This document shows, in pieces, positions 1-8,846 of a DNA stretch of 64,000 nt; positions within the stretch are counted from its first letter, which is position 1; every line of letters starts with the position of its first letter. The position numbers and the translations under genes were made by a program. The notes below the pieces were generated by a model. It saw only the letters and a program-made list of their open reading frames with translations, did no database searches and was not told the DNA's origin. This stretch comes from a virus, in IMG/VR virus record IMGVR_UViG_3300020394_000003, positions 97,705 through 161,704 of that record. One strand, written 5' to 3'.

Positions 1-1
1 C

Positions 2-2185
2 CGAGAATACTTGAAAGATTATGAAGTCGATGAAAGTCTTCTAGAAAAAGTTATTTCTTTAAATGCTGAATATAACAAGATTGTAGAACAGACTGAAGAA
101 GTGGGCCGAAATGTAAATTGGAAGATCCATCGTGTAGAATGGGATAATCTTTTTAACTATGGCGAGGGAAACAGTATTGAATTTACCAACCTTAACGGGA
201 TTATCGGAATTTTTGGAAAAAATTACAGCGGAAAAAGCAGCGTTATTGATTCTATTTTATACACGATGTTCAATACAACGTCAAAGAACGAAAGAAAAAA
301 TTTAAATATCATAAATCAAAATAGGCCACAATGCCGCGGCATGGTTGAGATTTCTGTAGATGATGTGCTTTATCGTATTGAAAGAACTAGCGAAAAATAT
401 ACTAAAAAATTAAAAGGCGAGGTCACGCTTGAAGCTAAGACAGATCTAGACTTTAAGAGAGTATGTCCAGTTACTGGAGATGTGGAGAGTTTGAACGGCT
501 TGAGTCGAATCGAGACAGACAAGAATATTCGAAAGCACTTTGGAACTTTGGAAGACTTCCTATTGTCAGCGATGGCTAGCCAGCACGGTGCCCTGCAATT
601 TATTAATGAAGGCTCGACTAGGCGTAAAGAAATTTTTGCTAAGTTTTTAGATTTAGAAATTTTTGAACAGAAGTTTAAGTTAGCGAAAGAAGACGCATCC
701 GATACTCGCGGCGCTTTACGACGCTTGGAGGGTAGAAACTATAAAGAAGAAATTGAAACCGCACAGTTTGAACTACAAACAAACAATGAAGAATTGCGAA
801 GCCAAAAGACACAGTGTAATGCACTAAAGAGTAAGATTGAAACAAACCATCAAAAAATAAATGAAATTGATAAAACGATTGAATCAATTCCGGCTGAGAT
901 TATTGATGTTGTAGATGTTAAGACAAAGATTAAAAACGCTAGGATGCGTCAAGAACGCCTAATTCAAAAAAATACTGAGCTTAGCAGTGAGCGTACAAAA
1001 AATCAAACAATGTACTCTAAGATAATTCAGTTTCTTGATACTTTTGATATTCACGAACTTGAAAGAAAGCAAGAAGAAATTAGTACAATTAGAGATGAAA
1101 TCTCTGCTTGGCAGCGGAAGAGAGATGCTGAGCAACTAGATTTAGAGAGGTATAGGAAAAAACAAAAACTACTAGCTACTCATGAATATGATCCTAATTG
1201 TGAGTACTGCTCTAATAATGAATTTGTAAAAGACGCTATTGCTGCGCAAAAGAAAATTCCTGCATCGACAGCACGTATGGAAGAGTATTTAGCAAATATC
1301 ACTACGCTTAATGTAGAGCTAGAAAAGTTGATGCCGGCTCAAGTAGAAAAACATGTGGAAAAATATTATAAAGTTGTTGATAAAAAAGCGACAGTATCAG
1401 CTGCTATTGCCGATTTGAACTTAGAGATGGAAAAAAACAAGTTAGCCAAAGAGAGGTTATATCACTCCATTAAAGAGCTAAATTCAAAGCTTAATGAATA
1501 TAATCAAAACAAAGAGGCTATTGAAAATCTAGAAGAATTGACGGCTAGTAAAGCTAGTCTGATGATGAAAGGCGAAGACCTTGCAGATAGTCTTGATGTC
1601 TGCGAAGAAAAGATAATTTCACTAGTGCGCACAAACGGCTCCTTGGAACAAAAAGTAGAATCAATTAAACAAAGTAAGCAAGATTATATTGACCTACAAG
1701 ACGAGTTTGCTGCATATGATTTGTTTATGCGATGCATGCATTCTAACGGTATCGCTTACGATGTGATCAAAAGAAAGTTACCGGTAGTAAATCAAGAAAT
1801 TGCTAAGGTGCTGGCTAACATTACTAACTTTGAAATTTATTTTGAAGATAATGGCAAAAAGTTTGAACTTTTTATTAAGCACCCCAAACATGAGCCGCGC
1901 CCACTAGATATGGGTTCCGGCGCAGAAAAAACTATCGCAGCTATGTCAATCAGACTAGCTCTGTTGTCTGTGTCTTCATTGCCAAAGGGAGACATTTTTA
2001 TTCTTGATGAGCCCGGGACAGCACTTGATGAAGATAATATGGAAGGATTTATTCGTATTCTTGAACTAATTAAGATGTACTTTAAAAATATCTTGCTTAT
2101 CTCTCATCTTGACTCGCTCAAAGATTGTGCCGATGTTCAAATCATGATTGATAAGAGAGAGGGGTACGCTAAAATTAATCATTAA
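2..2185 (+). CDS. 46: gp46/SbcC-like recombination ATPase, 5' partial
   Basis: SMC/Rad50-family ATPase that would work with a gp47-like nuclease to process DNA ends for recombination-dependent replication. Counting from the TTG at position 11, a Walker A loop GKNYSGKSS lies at residues 69-77. Two long coiled-coil arms flank a zinc hook CEYC at 397-400. A signature-like segment DMGSGAEKT lies near 633 and Walker B ILDEP near 664-668, so the family architecture is complete. The frame stays open to the left edge with no stop and no ribosome site before position 11, so the true start is outside the window. About 40 charged residues precede the ATPase domain and resemble the C-terminal tail of an SbcD/Mre11-type nuclease. 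Fusion to gp47 is therefore possible but unproven. The family assignment is firm; the N-terminus is unknown. Confidence 0.9.
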   Translation, partial: REYLKDYEVDESLLEKVISLNAEYNKIVEQTEEVGRNVNWKIHRVEWDNLFNYGEGNSIEFTNLNGIIGIFGKNYSGKSSVIDSILYTMFNTTSKNERKNLNIINQNRPQCRGMVEISVDDVLYRIERTSEKYTKKLKGEVTLEAKTDLDFKRVCPVTGDVESLNGLSRIETDKNIRKHFGTLEDFLLSAMASQHGALQFINEGSTRRKEIFAKFLDLEIFEQKFKLAKEDASDTRGALRRLEGRNYKEEIETAQFELQTNNEELRSQKTQCNALKSKIETNHQKINEIDKTIESIPAEIIDVVDVKTKIKNARMRQERLIQKNTELSSERTKNQTMYSKIIQFLDTFDIHELERKQEEISTIRDEISAWQRKRDAEQLDLERYRKKQKLLATHEYDPNCEYCSNNEFVKDAIAAQKKIPASTARMEEYLANITTLNVELEKLMPAQVEKHVEKYYKVVDKKATVSAAIADLNLEMEKNKLAKERLYHSIKELNSKLNEYNQNKEAIENLEELTASKASLMMKGEDLADSLDVCEEKIISLVRTNGSLEQKVESIKQSKQDYIDLQDEFAAYDLFMRCMHSNGIAYDVIKRKLPVVNQEIAKVLANITNFEIYFEDNGKKFELFIKHPKHEPRPLDMGSGAEKTIAAMSIRLALLSVSSLPKGDIFILDEPGTALDEDNMEGFIRILELIKMYFKNILLISHLDSLKDCADVQIMIDKREGYAKINH

Positions 2186-2199
2186 GATTCGGAGGATAT

Positions 2200-2394
2200 A
2201 TGATGGCAGTAGTAAAAGCAAGGTTAGACGCACTAGTTGAAAAAATGATTTCTCGCAAGTTTATGGTGTGGCTCACGGCAACAGGGCTCATGGTTTGGGC
2301 CGGCCTAGAATCGTCAGATTGGGTGATTATCTCAGGAATCTATATCGGTGGTCAAACCGTTATTGATGGCATTGCCAAACTCAAGGGTGTTTGA
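2200..2394 (+). CDS. small two-helix membrane protein, holin candidate
   Basis: A 64-residue protein with two hydrophobic segments, about residues 19-36 and 41-58, separated by a short polar turn (ESSD), with a basic N-terminus. Size and topology fit a class II-type holin, the protein that times lysis by forming inner-membrane lesions. Two ATG codons are adjacent (2200 and 2203). GGAGG at 2191-2195 lies 7 bases before the second, which I prefer. The stop overlaps the next gene's start (ATGA), and that gene looks like an inner-membrane spanin, which supports a lysis role. No endolysin is seen nearby. The holin call rests on topology and context only; another small membrane protein is possible. 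Confidence 0.5.
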   Translation: MMAVVKARLDALVEKMISRKFMVWLTATGLMVWAGLESSDWVIISGIYIGGQTVIDGIAKLKGV

Positions 2395-2801
2395 TGAGCG
2401 ACGAGGCACAAACAAAAAGCATGCAACAAGCAATATTAAAATTTCTGTTATCTCACTGGAAAGAGGTGTTGCTGCTGCTATTATCCGTAGGTATATTTTT
2501 TAAAATGCAAAGTGACATTAATGAATTACAAAAAGCCTACGACGCAGCCCGAGAGAGCTACGAAACACAGATCTCGGGACTTCAAGATATTCACAAAGAA
2601 GAAATAACAATGCGTGAAAAAGCTTTACAAACTTATCGCGATGCACTCGATACACTAGAACGTCAGTACCGTGAAGAACAGGAGCGAATTAAAGAACGCA
2701 CCGAACAGCGCAGAGAAACATTGACTGAAAATCATGTTGAGCGGCCTACAGAGGTTATAAACGAAATACAAAAACAATTTGGATTTGAGTATGTGGAGTA
2801 G
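2394..2801 (+). CDS. inner-membrane spanin-like protein
   Basis: A 135-residue protein with one N-terminal transmembrane segment (about residues 23-37, rich in Leu) followed by roughly 90 charged heptad-like residues that should form a periplasmic coiled coil. This is the usual build of i-spanins (Rz-like), which join inner to outer membrane in the last step of Gram-negative lysis. The ATG overlaps the preceding stop as ATGA; a TTG one codon upstream is a weaker alternative. The 3' end overlaps the next gene, as Rz/Rz1-type pairs often do. No sequence family is recognised; the call comes from topology and gene order. Confidence 0.5.
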   Translation: MSDEAQTKSMQQAILKFLLSHWKEVLLLLLSVGIFFKMQSDINELQKAYDAARESYETQISGLQDIHKEEITMREKALQTYRDALDTLERQYREEQERIKERTEQRRETLTENHVERPTEVINEIQKQFGFEYVE

Positions 2802-3252
2802 GATTATACAAATATTGGGCTTAAGTCTAATTTTTGGAAGCCCCGCATACGCAGACGAACTGGCAGAGACATCTAACGGCAAATTTACAATACTAGAACA
2901 GAGCGCACCCGCTCCATTTAGGGGCACACTATTTGATCCTGCAGCCACAGCCTACCTGCTGACGTTTCAAGAAACTTTAAAAGCACAGTATCAGCTAGAT
3001 TTGGAGTATAGGATTAGCGAGCTAAATGCTACACATACACTAGAATTGACAAATTTAGAAATTAGATACACCGCTCTTAGTGACGAATATCAGCTTAGAA
3101 TTGACGCAAAGGATTTAGAAATTCAACAGCTAAACGATTCGCTAGCAAAACTCAGCAGAAACGATAGACACTGGTTTGTCATTGGGGGGTTTGCTATTGG
3201 CGTAGGGGTGACAGCTGGAATTGTTGCTGCGGTTAACAGTGCGAGTAAATAA
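2791..3252 (+). CDS. secreted coiled-coil protein with C-terminal membrane anchor, spanin partner candidate
   Basis: A 153-residue protein. The N-terminus is a signal peptide (hydrophobic to about residue 16, cleavage likely after AYA). The middle, about residues 50-120, is charged and heptad-like. A glycine-rich hydrophobic helix lies near 128-148. The overlap with the upstream i-spanin-like gene suggests a spanin partner, but there is no lipobox cysteine, so it is not a standard o-spanin lipoprotein. The C-terminal helix would place it back in a membrane. I chose ATG 2791 over the in-frame TTG at 2779 because it begins directly at the signal peptide. Function is inferred; it could be an unrelated envelope protein. 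Confidence 0.45.
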   Translation: MWSRIIQILGLSLIFGSPAYADELAETSNGKFTILEQSAPAPFRGTLFDPAATAYLLTFQETLKAQYQLDLEYRISELNATHTLELTNLEIRYTALSDEYQLRIDAKDLEIQQLNDSLAKLSRNDRHWFVIGGFAIGVGVTAGIVAAVNSASK

Positions 3253-3650
3253 TGAGCGACAAAGATTGGAATCGACTAGCAGCTTTTGAGAAAGCAATTG
3301 CTAAAAAATATGGCAAAGAAACAATTCAGAATCCCAAGTCAAATTGGGATGAGGACAAAGAGCGCGACTACGTTGAGCAACAAAAAAAATTATACCAAAA
3401 AGAGATAATTCGCAAAGAGTCTACAGAGAAGATAGAACATGATGGTATTTTGATTTCTAAAAAACTACTTAATAGAGAATCAAAACGTTCATGCCCGGTT
3501 TGTGCTAAATTATTTTTTAGATCTATGGACGATGTAACTATGACAAAGTATGATTGCTGCTTTGCTTGTTATGTTGAATATGTTGAGAATCGTGAAGAGC
3601 GTTGGTTAAAAGGATGGAGACCAAATGAAGATAACAAAAGCACAGATTAA
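3252..3650 (+). CDS. zinc-ribbon-like hypothetical protein
   Basis: A 132-residue charged protein of unknown function. Residues 30-65 are strongly charged and probably helical. The C-terminal half has C81-x2-C84 and C102/C103...C106, which could bind one zinc ion as a small ribbon. The ATG overlaps the preceding stop (TAATG), so it is translationally coupled to the lysis-type genes, and its end overlaps the next small gene by 26 bases. I do not recognise the family. A small zinc-binding virion or regulatory protein is conceivable, but nothing else in the sequence supports it. Confidence 0.6.
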   Translation: MSDKDWNRLAAFEKAIAKKYGKETIQNPKSNWDEDKERDYVEQQKKLYQKEIIRKESTEKIEHDGILISKKLLNRESKRSCPVCAKLFFRSMDDVTMTKYDCCFACYVEYVENREERWLKGWRPNEDNKSTD

Positions 3651-3855
3651 ACAAATTATTAGAGAAGAAATGGAATCGATCATTGGCGAGCAAGACGACG
3701 GAGCCGAGATTATGGCTGCTATCGAAGATGTCCCCCCGGCAGCTGAACAGATCGCAGACAGAATTAAAAAAGAGATTGAAAAGCTAGCAGAACCTTCAGG
3801 ACTAGAGCCGCAAGTATTGGCTCAGGCAGTCGCTGCTCTTTTAACAGCAGATTAA
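3625..3855 (+). CDS. small acidic protein with MKITKxxIKxIIxEE N-terminal tag
   Basis: A 76-residue acidic protein whose first 15 residues (MKITKAQIKQIIREE) match a tag on several other small genes here (9726, 62871, 63188 and the gene at 63695). The tag forms a short basic amphipathic helix ending in I12-x-E14. T4 capsid-targeting sequences are N-terminal and are cut by the prohead protease after (I/L)-x-E, so I infer an encapsidated or core protein processed by the local gp21 homologue. The rest is Ala/Glu-rich and probably helical. It starts inside the preceding gene with GGAGA 4 bases upstream. Function unproven. Confidence 0.6.
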   Translation: MKITKAQIKQIIREEMESIIGEQDDGAEIMAAIEDVPPAAEQIADRIKKEIEKLAEPSGLEPQVLAQAVAALLTAD

Positions 3856-3863
3856 AAATTACG

Positions 3864-3877
3864 TACTATTTATTAAA
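3864..3877 (+). promoter_or_regulatory. putative late promoter element
   Basis: TACTATTTATTAAA, 28 bases before the ATG at 3892, opens the terminase-portal transcription unit. It is one of six close copies of the same 14-base element in front of structural operons. Recurrence and position are visible; the late-promoter role is inferred by analogy with the single AT-rich box of T4-type late promoters. Confidence 0.55.
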
Positions 3878-3891
3878 AGGAAAAAAATATT

Positions 3892-4437
3892 ATGGCAACA
3901 ACACTAGAGATTATCCAAGGAATTCACCAAGCCGCAGCAAATGCGTATGATGGCGCATTGGATGAAAACGGAGATCCCGTAAAGGTAGGACTAAAAAGAG
4001 AAGAGGGCGATCCTCTGATCGATAGGCGAGTCATGGATGGCTTTAATGTTTCTATCCACGGAAACAAGCTGTGTGTTGCATACCATTCTGAAGTTCGTCT
4101 AAAAGAGGTGTACGGCTCTAATTTCGAATCAGATACAGAGCAAATGATCGAAGACATCGCCAGTTTTTTAAAGAAAGAATACAGGAAGGTAACAGGCGAA
4201 AGTCTATCACTCAAAGCCGTTGGCGAGTGCGATATGATCGTACAGAATACATCAAAAGTCCGGTCATGGGTTCAAGCACGAAAGCATTACGAAATTAGCT
4301 CTTTAGCCGAAGTAGAAGGTGTTCCTAGTTCCGAAGATGAGACAGCGGACACACCGGTCGATCCAGACTTCGAAAAGTTTATGAAGTTGGGAGGATTAGG
4401 CACCAAGGCCAAAAATGATAAAAGACCTAAGTCCTGA
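3892..4437 (+). CDS. hypothetical protein upstream of terminase
   Basis: A 181-residue protein of unrecognised family. Residues 1-130 look like a compact alpha/beta domain (repeated I/V-rich strands, charged helix near 85-100). Residues 140-181 are acidic then basic and probably disordered. The position just before the large terminase is where a small terminase subunit may sit, but no helix-turn-helix or coiled-coil oligomerisation region is obvious, so I do not call it one. Strong A-rich leader and late-promoter element directly upstream imply expression with the virion genes. Confidence 0.6.
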   Translation: MATTLEIIQGIHQAAANAYDGALDENGDPVKVGLKREEGDPLIDRRVMDGFNVSIHGNKLCVAYHSEVRLKEVYGSNFESDTEQMIEDIASFLKKEYRKVTGESLSLKAVGECDMIVQNTSKVRSWVQARKHYEISSLAEVEGVPSSEDETADTPVDPDFEKFMKLGGLGTKAKNDKRPKS

Positions 4438-4451
4438 GACGATGATGATGC

Positions 4452-6038
4452 ATGAGTACGCAGCTATCCAAAAATGATAAGTTAAAAGAAATTTTAAAGT
4501 GTGGTAAAGACCCTAGCTACTTTTTAAAAAATTACGCTAAAATTTCTCATCCAATGCATGGCTTGATTCCATTTAAAACCTATGGGTTTCAAGATGAACT
4601 GCTAGAAAACTTTAATGACCACCGGTTTAATATTATCCTAAAAGCCCGTCAGTTAGGTATTTCTACTATTACGGCAGGATATATTGTATGGCTTATGATG
4701 TTTCGTCGTGACAAGAACGTACTTGTCATGGCAACCAAGTTTGGCACCGCAGCCAACTTGGTTAAAAAAGTAAAGTCAATTGTAAATCATTTACCGCCAT
4801 GGCTAAAGATAACAGATATTAAGATTGATAACCGTACCTCATTTGAGCTAGACAACGGTTCGCAGATTAAGGCCTCTTCGACCTCGTTTGACGCAGGTCG
4901 CTCAGAGGCTTTGTCTCTTTTGGTTATTGATGAGGCTGCACACGTTGATGGTCTTGAAGAACTATGGACGGGCTTATACCCCACGCTGTCCACGGGTGGT
5001 CGCTGTATCGCCCTATCCACCCCTGCAGGCGTTGGTAACTGGTTTCATCAGACATTTATTGACGCTGCCGCTGAACAAAATGACTTTCATCCAATAACTC
5101 TTCCGTGGGACGTGCATCCAGACAGAGACCAGCAGTGGTTTGAGAAAGAGACTAGAAATATGTCTCGCCGTCAAATTGCACAAGAGCTTGAATGCAACTT
5201 CAACACTTCCGGTGACAGCGTTGTAGATCCAGATGATATTGCTTATTTGCTCGACAACGTAAAAGAGCCTCAGTATAGAACAGGATTTGATAGAAATTAT
5301 TGGATTTGGGAGCAGAATATACCGGAAGCTAGTTATCTTTTGGTCGCAGACGTTGCCCGCGGTGACGGCATCGATAGCTCAGCATTTCATGTTATTAAGC
5401 TAGAGACTATGGAAGTTGTTGCAGAATATAAAGGAAAACCTACAATTGATACATATTCTAAGATATTATATGATACGGGAGTAGAGTATGGAAATTGCCT
5501 ACTAGTCGTAGAAAATGTTGGAGTTGGCTACTCGGTGCTAGAAAAACTTATAGAGCTTGGTTATCCAAATCTTTATTACTCGGTTAAATCAACACATGAG
5601 TATGTAGAGCAATATCAGGCAGAAACTATGAACAATGCTGTTGCCGGATTTACCACTTCTACTAAAACTAGACCATTAGTTATTGCAAAATTAGAAGAGT
5701 TCATCAGAAACAAACTAATTAGAATATATTCTAGCAGAACTGTAGAGGAGATAAAAACTTTTATTTGGTACAATGGCAAACCGCAGGCAATGCGCGGCTA
5801 CTCAGACGATTTGATTATGGCACTCGCTATTGCATGTTGGATTAGAGACACCGCGTTAACAGTAAATCAAAGAGACTTAGAGTACCAAAAAGCGTTTCTA
5901 ACTTCAATACAAACTACTAGTAGACAGTTGAAAACTACAATTCCCGGTATGCATGGCCACCGGCAAGGAAAGGCCGATAGAATAACAGACGAGCAAAAAA
6001 AGATGATAAAAGACTTTTTGTGGGTTTATAAGGGGTAA
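4452..6038 (+). CDS. 17: terminase large subunit (gp17-like)
   Basis: DNA-packaging motor ATPase and headful nuclease. The N-terminal ATPase has a terminase-type Walker A ARQLGIST at residues 65-72 and Walker B LLVIDEAAH with D160-E161, followed by a coupling motif (ALSTPAG). The C-terminal RNase H-like nuclease shows D300 in LLVADVARGDG, a Glu in the LLVVENVGVG strand near 353, and D452-D453 in GYSDDL, the expected acidic cluster. Length 528 is slightly shorter than T4 gp17 (610). It lies directly before the portal gene with a 2-base gap, the usual T4-like order. ATG 4452 is supported by length and the N-terminal match to the family. Confidence 0.95.
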   Translation: MSTQLSKNDKLKEILKCGKDPSYFLKNYAKISHPMHGLIPFKTYGFQDELLENFNDHRFNIILKARQLGISTITAGYIVWLMMFRRDKNVLVMATKFGTAANLVKKVKSIVNHLPPWLKITDIKIDNRTSFELDNGSQIKASSTSFDAGRSEALSLLVIDEAAHVDGLEELWTGLYPTLSTGGRCIALSTPAGVGNWFHQTFIDAAAEQNDFHPITLPWDVHPDRDQQWFEKETRNMSRRQIAQELECNFNTSGDSVVDPDDIAYLLDNVKEPQYRTGFDRNYWIWEQNIPEASYLLVADVARGDGIDSSAFHVIKLETMEVVAEYKGKPTIDTYSKILYDTGVEYGNCLLVVENVGVGYSVLEKLIELGYPNLYYSVKSTHEYVEQYQAETMNNAVAGFTTSTKTRPLVIAKLEEFIRNKLIRIYSSRTVEEIKTFIWYNGKPQAMRGYSDDLIMALAIACWIRDTALTVNQRDLEYQKAFLTSIQTTSRQLKTTIPGMHGHRQGKADRITDEQKKMIKDFLWVYKG

Positions 6039-6040
6039 AA

Positions 6041-8041
6041 ATGGCAGACAATACTAAAAATCCAAGAAACAATCAATCGGAACTTTTCCGTAGACTAACC
6101 AGACTCTTTTCTGGGCCAATTATTAACTACAGAAGCCAATCTGGTAGAAGAATCAAGAGGCAGCATTTAGATAAGTACTCCTCGACATTTAAGTCTGCCA
6201 GTGGCCAGCAGTTCAAGAAAAGCACATATAATCCTTTAGATAGAATTTCTCACGACGCGATTGCAAACCAGCGAAGAGCCGAAAGGTACGTAGATTTTGA
6301 TCAAATGGAGTATATGCCAGAACTAGCATCTGCGTTAGATATCTATGCTGACGAGATGACTACGGCATCCGACTTATCTCCTATGATCAAGATCAACTGT
6401 GTCAATGAAGAGATTAAGGCTGTTTTGTCAACTTTGTACACCAACATCCTTAACCTTGACGCCAACTTGTTTGGCTGGTGTCGCACTATGTGTAAGTATG
6501 GTGACTTTTTCCTGTATCTCGACTTAGACGAAAATTTTGGAATTCGAACCGTTTTGCCCATGCCCCCACAAGAAGTAGAGAGGCTAGAAGGCCAAGATAC
6601 AACGAACCCAAACTATGTCCAGTATCAGTGGAACTCTGCAGGAATGACGTTTGAAAATTGGCAGATTTCACATTTTAGAATCCTTGGTCACGACAAGTAT
6701 GCTCCGTATGGAACATCAATCCTAGAGCCGGCCCGACGTATTTGGCGCCAATTAACACTTATTGAGGACGCAATGATGGCCTATAGGGTCATCAGATCAC
6801 CTGAACGCCGAGTCTTCTATATCGATGTTGGGCAGGTCAATCCGGCTGATGTAGAGCAGTACATGCAAAAAATCATCACGCAGATGAAAAGACATCAGGT
6901 TCTAGATGATTCATCCGGCCGTGTTGACTTGCGCTATAACCCTATGTCCGTAGAAGAGGATTACTATATTCCTGTCCGTGGTCAACAGTCTAACACAAGA
7001 ATTGAAAATCTTGCTGGTGGGCAGCACGCCACCGCAATTGATGATGTTAAATATCTCCGCGATAAATTATTCTCAGCGCTAAAGATTCCACAGTCTTATC
7101 TTACTATGGGCGAGGGAGCGGAAGAAGACAAAACAACGCTGGCTCAAAAAGACATTCGCTTTGCCAGAACAATTCAGAGACTTCAACGTGTTGTAATCAG
7201 CGAACTAGAAAAGATTGGTATTGTTCACCTGTATACACTAGGCTTTAGAGGGGATGACCTTTTAAGTTTTAAAATTTCATTAAACAACCCATCACGAATT
7301 GCAGAGTTACAAGAGCTTGAGCACTGGAGAACTAAGTTCGAAGTTGCCGGCGGCGCTACAGAAGGATACTTTTCTCGTCGCTGGGTAGCCCAACACCTAT
7401 TTTCAATGTCAGAAGAAGAGTTTCTTCGCAATCAACGTGAAATCTTCTATGATAGAAAATACGACGCAGGACTGCAAGCAGTTGCAGAATCCGCTGCTGC
7501 AGAGGCGGCTGGCATGGGAGGCATGCCGCCAGCCGGGGGTGAGCCCGGAGGTCTTGGTGGAGGCGATGAAGGTGGCCTAGGCGCCGATCCCGGCGGCGCG
7601 GCTCCATTAGGCGGCGAAACAGAAATGCCCCCAGACGCCGCGGCCGATCCCGGCGCAGAACCCGCCCCAGAGCCCGAAACTGGTGATCTCTTGGCCGCTC
7701 CCCCCGGCTCCAGACCTTCGCCTAGAATGCATCAAGGTCCGCGCAGCCACAGCCCCAAGAGATATGACCCCGTAAAGGTCGATGGGCGTGATATGGGTGC
7801 TAGAAAAAGATCTTATAATAGTATTGGCCGACCAGAGTTTGGCACTTATAGAACAACAAACTTGGGAGCTTCAGAGTTGCGAAGCTTATCTAAAGGTGTA
7901 TTTACTGAAGAACGTTCTAATTATACAGACACAGATGTGCTCGAAGAGAGTCGATTGTTTGAGATTAATCATGAGGTTAGGACACTAATCAACAACTTAG
8001 AAAGAAATTCGGAGCATTCAAAAGATGAAAATGAAGCATAA
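6041..8041 (+). CDS. 20: portal protein (gp20-like) with Gly/Pro/Ala-rich tail
   Basis: Dodecameric portal at the capsid vertex; channel for DNA and docking site for terminase and neck. The core (about residues 30-480) carries T4 gp20-like features: basic N-terminus, the segment MPELASALDIYADEMTT and a helical stem. It is followed by a low-complexity Gly, Pro, Ala and Asp/Glu-rich stretch, about residues 490-565, then a basic C-terminal region. The tail makes it 666 residues, longer than T4 gp20 (524). The end overlaps the next gene by 17 bases. The GC-rich repeat-like DNA of the tail (7500-7700) stands out from the flanking sequence. The family is clear; the role of the tail is unknown. Confidence 0.92.
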   Translation: MADNTKNPRNNQSELFRRLTRLFSGPIINYRSQSGRRIKRQHLDKYSSTFKSASGQQFKKSTYNPLDRISHDAIANQRRAERYVDFDQMEYMPELASALDIYADEMTTASDLSPMIKINCVNEEIKAVLSTLYTNILNLDANLFGWCRTMCKYGDFFLYLDLDENFGIRTVLPMPPQEVERLEGQDTTNPNYVQYQWNSAGMTFENWQISHFRILGHDKYAPYGTSILEPARRIWRQLTLIEDAMMAYRVIRSPERRVFYIDVGQVNPADVEQYMQKIITQMKRHQVLDDSSGRVDLRYNPMSVEEDYYIPVRGQQSNTRIENLAGGQHATAIDDVKYLRDKLFSALKIPQSYLTMGEGAEEDKTTLAQKDIRFARTIQRLQRVVISELEKIGIVHLYTLGFRGDDLLSFKISLNNPSRIAELQELEHWRTKFEVAGGATEGYFSRRWVAQHLFSMSEEEFLRNQREIFYDRKYDAGLQAVAESAAAEAAGMGGMPPAGGEPGGLGGGDEGGLGADPGGAAPLGGETEMPPDAAADPGAEPAPEPETGDLLAAPPGSRPSPRMHQGPRSHSPKRYDPVKVDGRDMGARKRSYNSIGRPEFGTYRTTNLGASELRSLSKGVFTEERSNYTDTDVLEESRLFEINHEVRTLINNLERNSEHSKDENEA

Positions 8042-8846
8042 CAAAAAAAGAAATACAGCAATTTTGTATGAAATCTTAACACAACAATTTACGCACGCTA
8101 TTGTCAACAAAGATGCTAGCAAGAAAAATGAGATTGCTCAAATTTTAAAAAAGTATTTTAGACAAGGAACTGTACTAGCTGAAGAATTAGAGCTTTACAA
8201 AGCACTATATGAAACTAAAGGATTAGAAAAAGGCTTATGTGAAAGACTGGTTACAGAGGTCTCACGCGCACACGCCTCAATTGATAAGACTAAAGTCTAC
8301 GAACAACAGTCAGAGTTGATTAGCACAATTAATAAAAGAATTTCCCCAAACGCCTTCAAGACGTTTGTTCCAAATTATAAAAGCTTAGCTTCAATTGCCC
8401 AGCTATTTAGTCCAGAAGTTACTATCAAAAATAAAGTTCTTCTCGAACAAAATCTTGTTAATATCATGTCAGAGATGGTTGACGAGAAAAAAGAAGAACT
8501 GCTGCCAATCGATAATATTGTTTATAGCAAGTTTGTCGAGCGTTTTAACGAAAAATATTCTGATGGCTTGCTGCAGGAGCAGAAAGAACTGATAAGTAAT
8601 TATATCTCCTCGTTCGCAGATAATGGAGTCGGTCTCAAGGTATATTTAAACGAAGAGATCACCCGTCTTAAAGAAGAACTAGGTCAGGCCTTAAATTCAG
8701 AAATGTTTACACAAGATAGTGACATGAAAGAAAAAGCTGAAAAAGTTTATACTATTTTAGAACAATCAAACAAGACCAAGGTTGATAAAGCGTTTGTGCA
8801 AAAAATTGCAAAAATTCAATCCTTAGTTAAGGAGTTAGTTGATTAA
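8025..8846 (+). CDS. helical hypothetical protein of the prohead module
   Basis: A 273-residue, Lys/Glu-rich, predominantly helical protein with no recognised domain. It overlaps the end of the portal gene and touches the next gene (stop and ATG overlap), so it is co-translated with head-assembly proteins. Position between portal and protease matches where T4 encodes small core proteins gp67 and gp68, but it is much larger than either and I see no direct similarity. The basic N-terminus (MKMKHNKKRN) may bind nucleic acid or partners. Likely a head-assembly or core component by context only. Confidence 0.65.
   Translation: MKMKHNKKRNTAILYEILTQQFTHAIVNKDASKKNEIAQILKKYFRQGTVLAEELELYKALYETKGLEKGLCERLVTEVSRAHASIDKTKVYEQQSELISTINKRISPNAFKTFVPNYKSLASIAQLFSPEVTIKNKVLLEQNLVNIMSEMVDEKKEELLPIDNIVYSKFVERFNEKYSDGLLQEQKELISNYISSFADNGVGLKVYLNEEITRLKEELGQALNSEMFTQDSDMKEKAEKVYTILEQSNKTKVDKAFVQKIAKIQSLVKELVD

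Noticed and set aside
3892-4437. Small terminase subunit
   Set aside because: Only the position fits; no helix-turn-helix or coiled-coil oligomerisation region is visible.
7500-7700. GC-rich repeat-like DNA considered as an inserted element
   Set aside because: It is in frame and codes for the Gly/Pro/Ala-rich tail of the portal; no inverted ends or target duplication.
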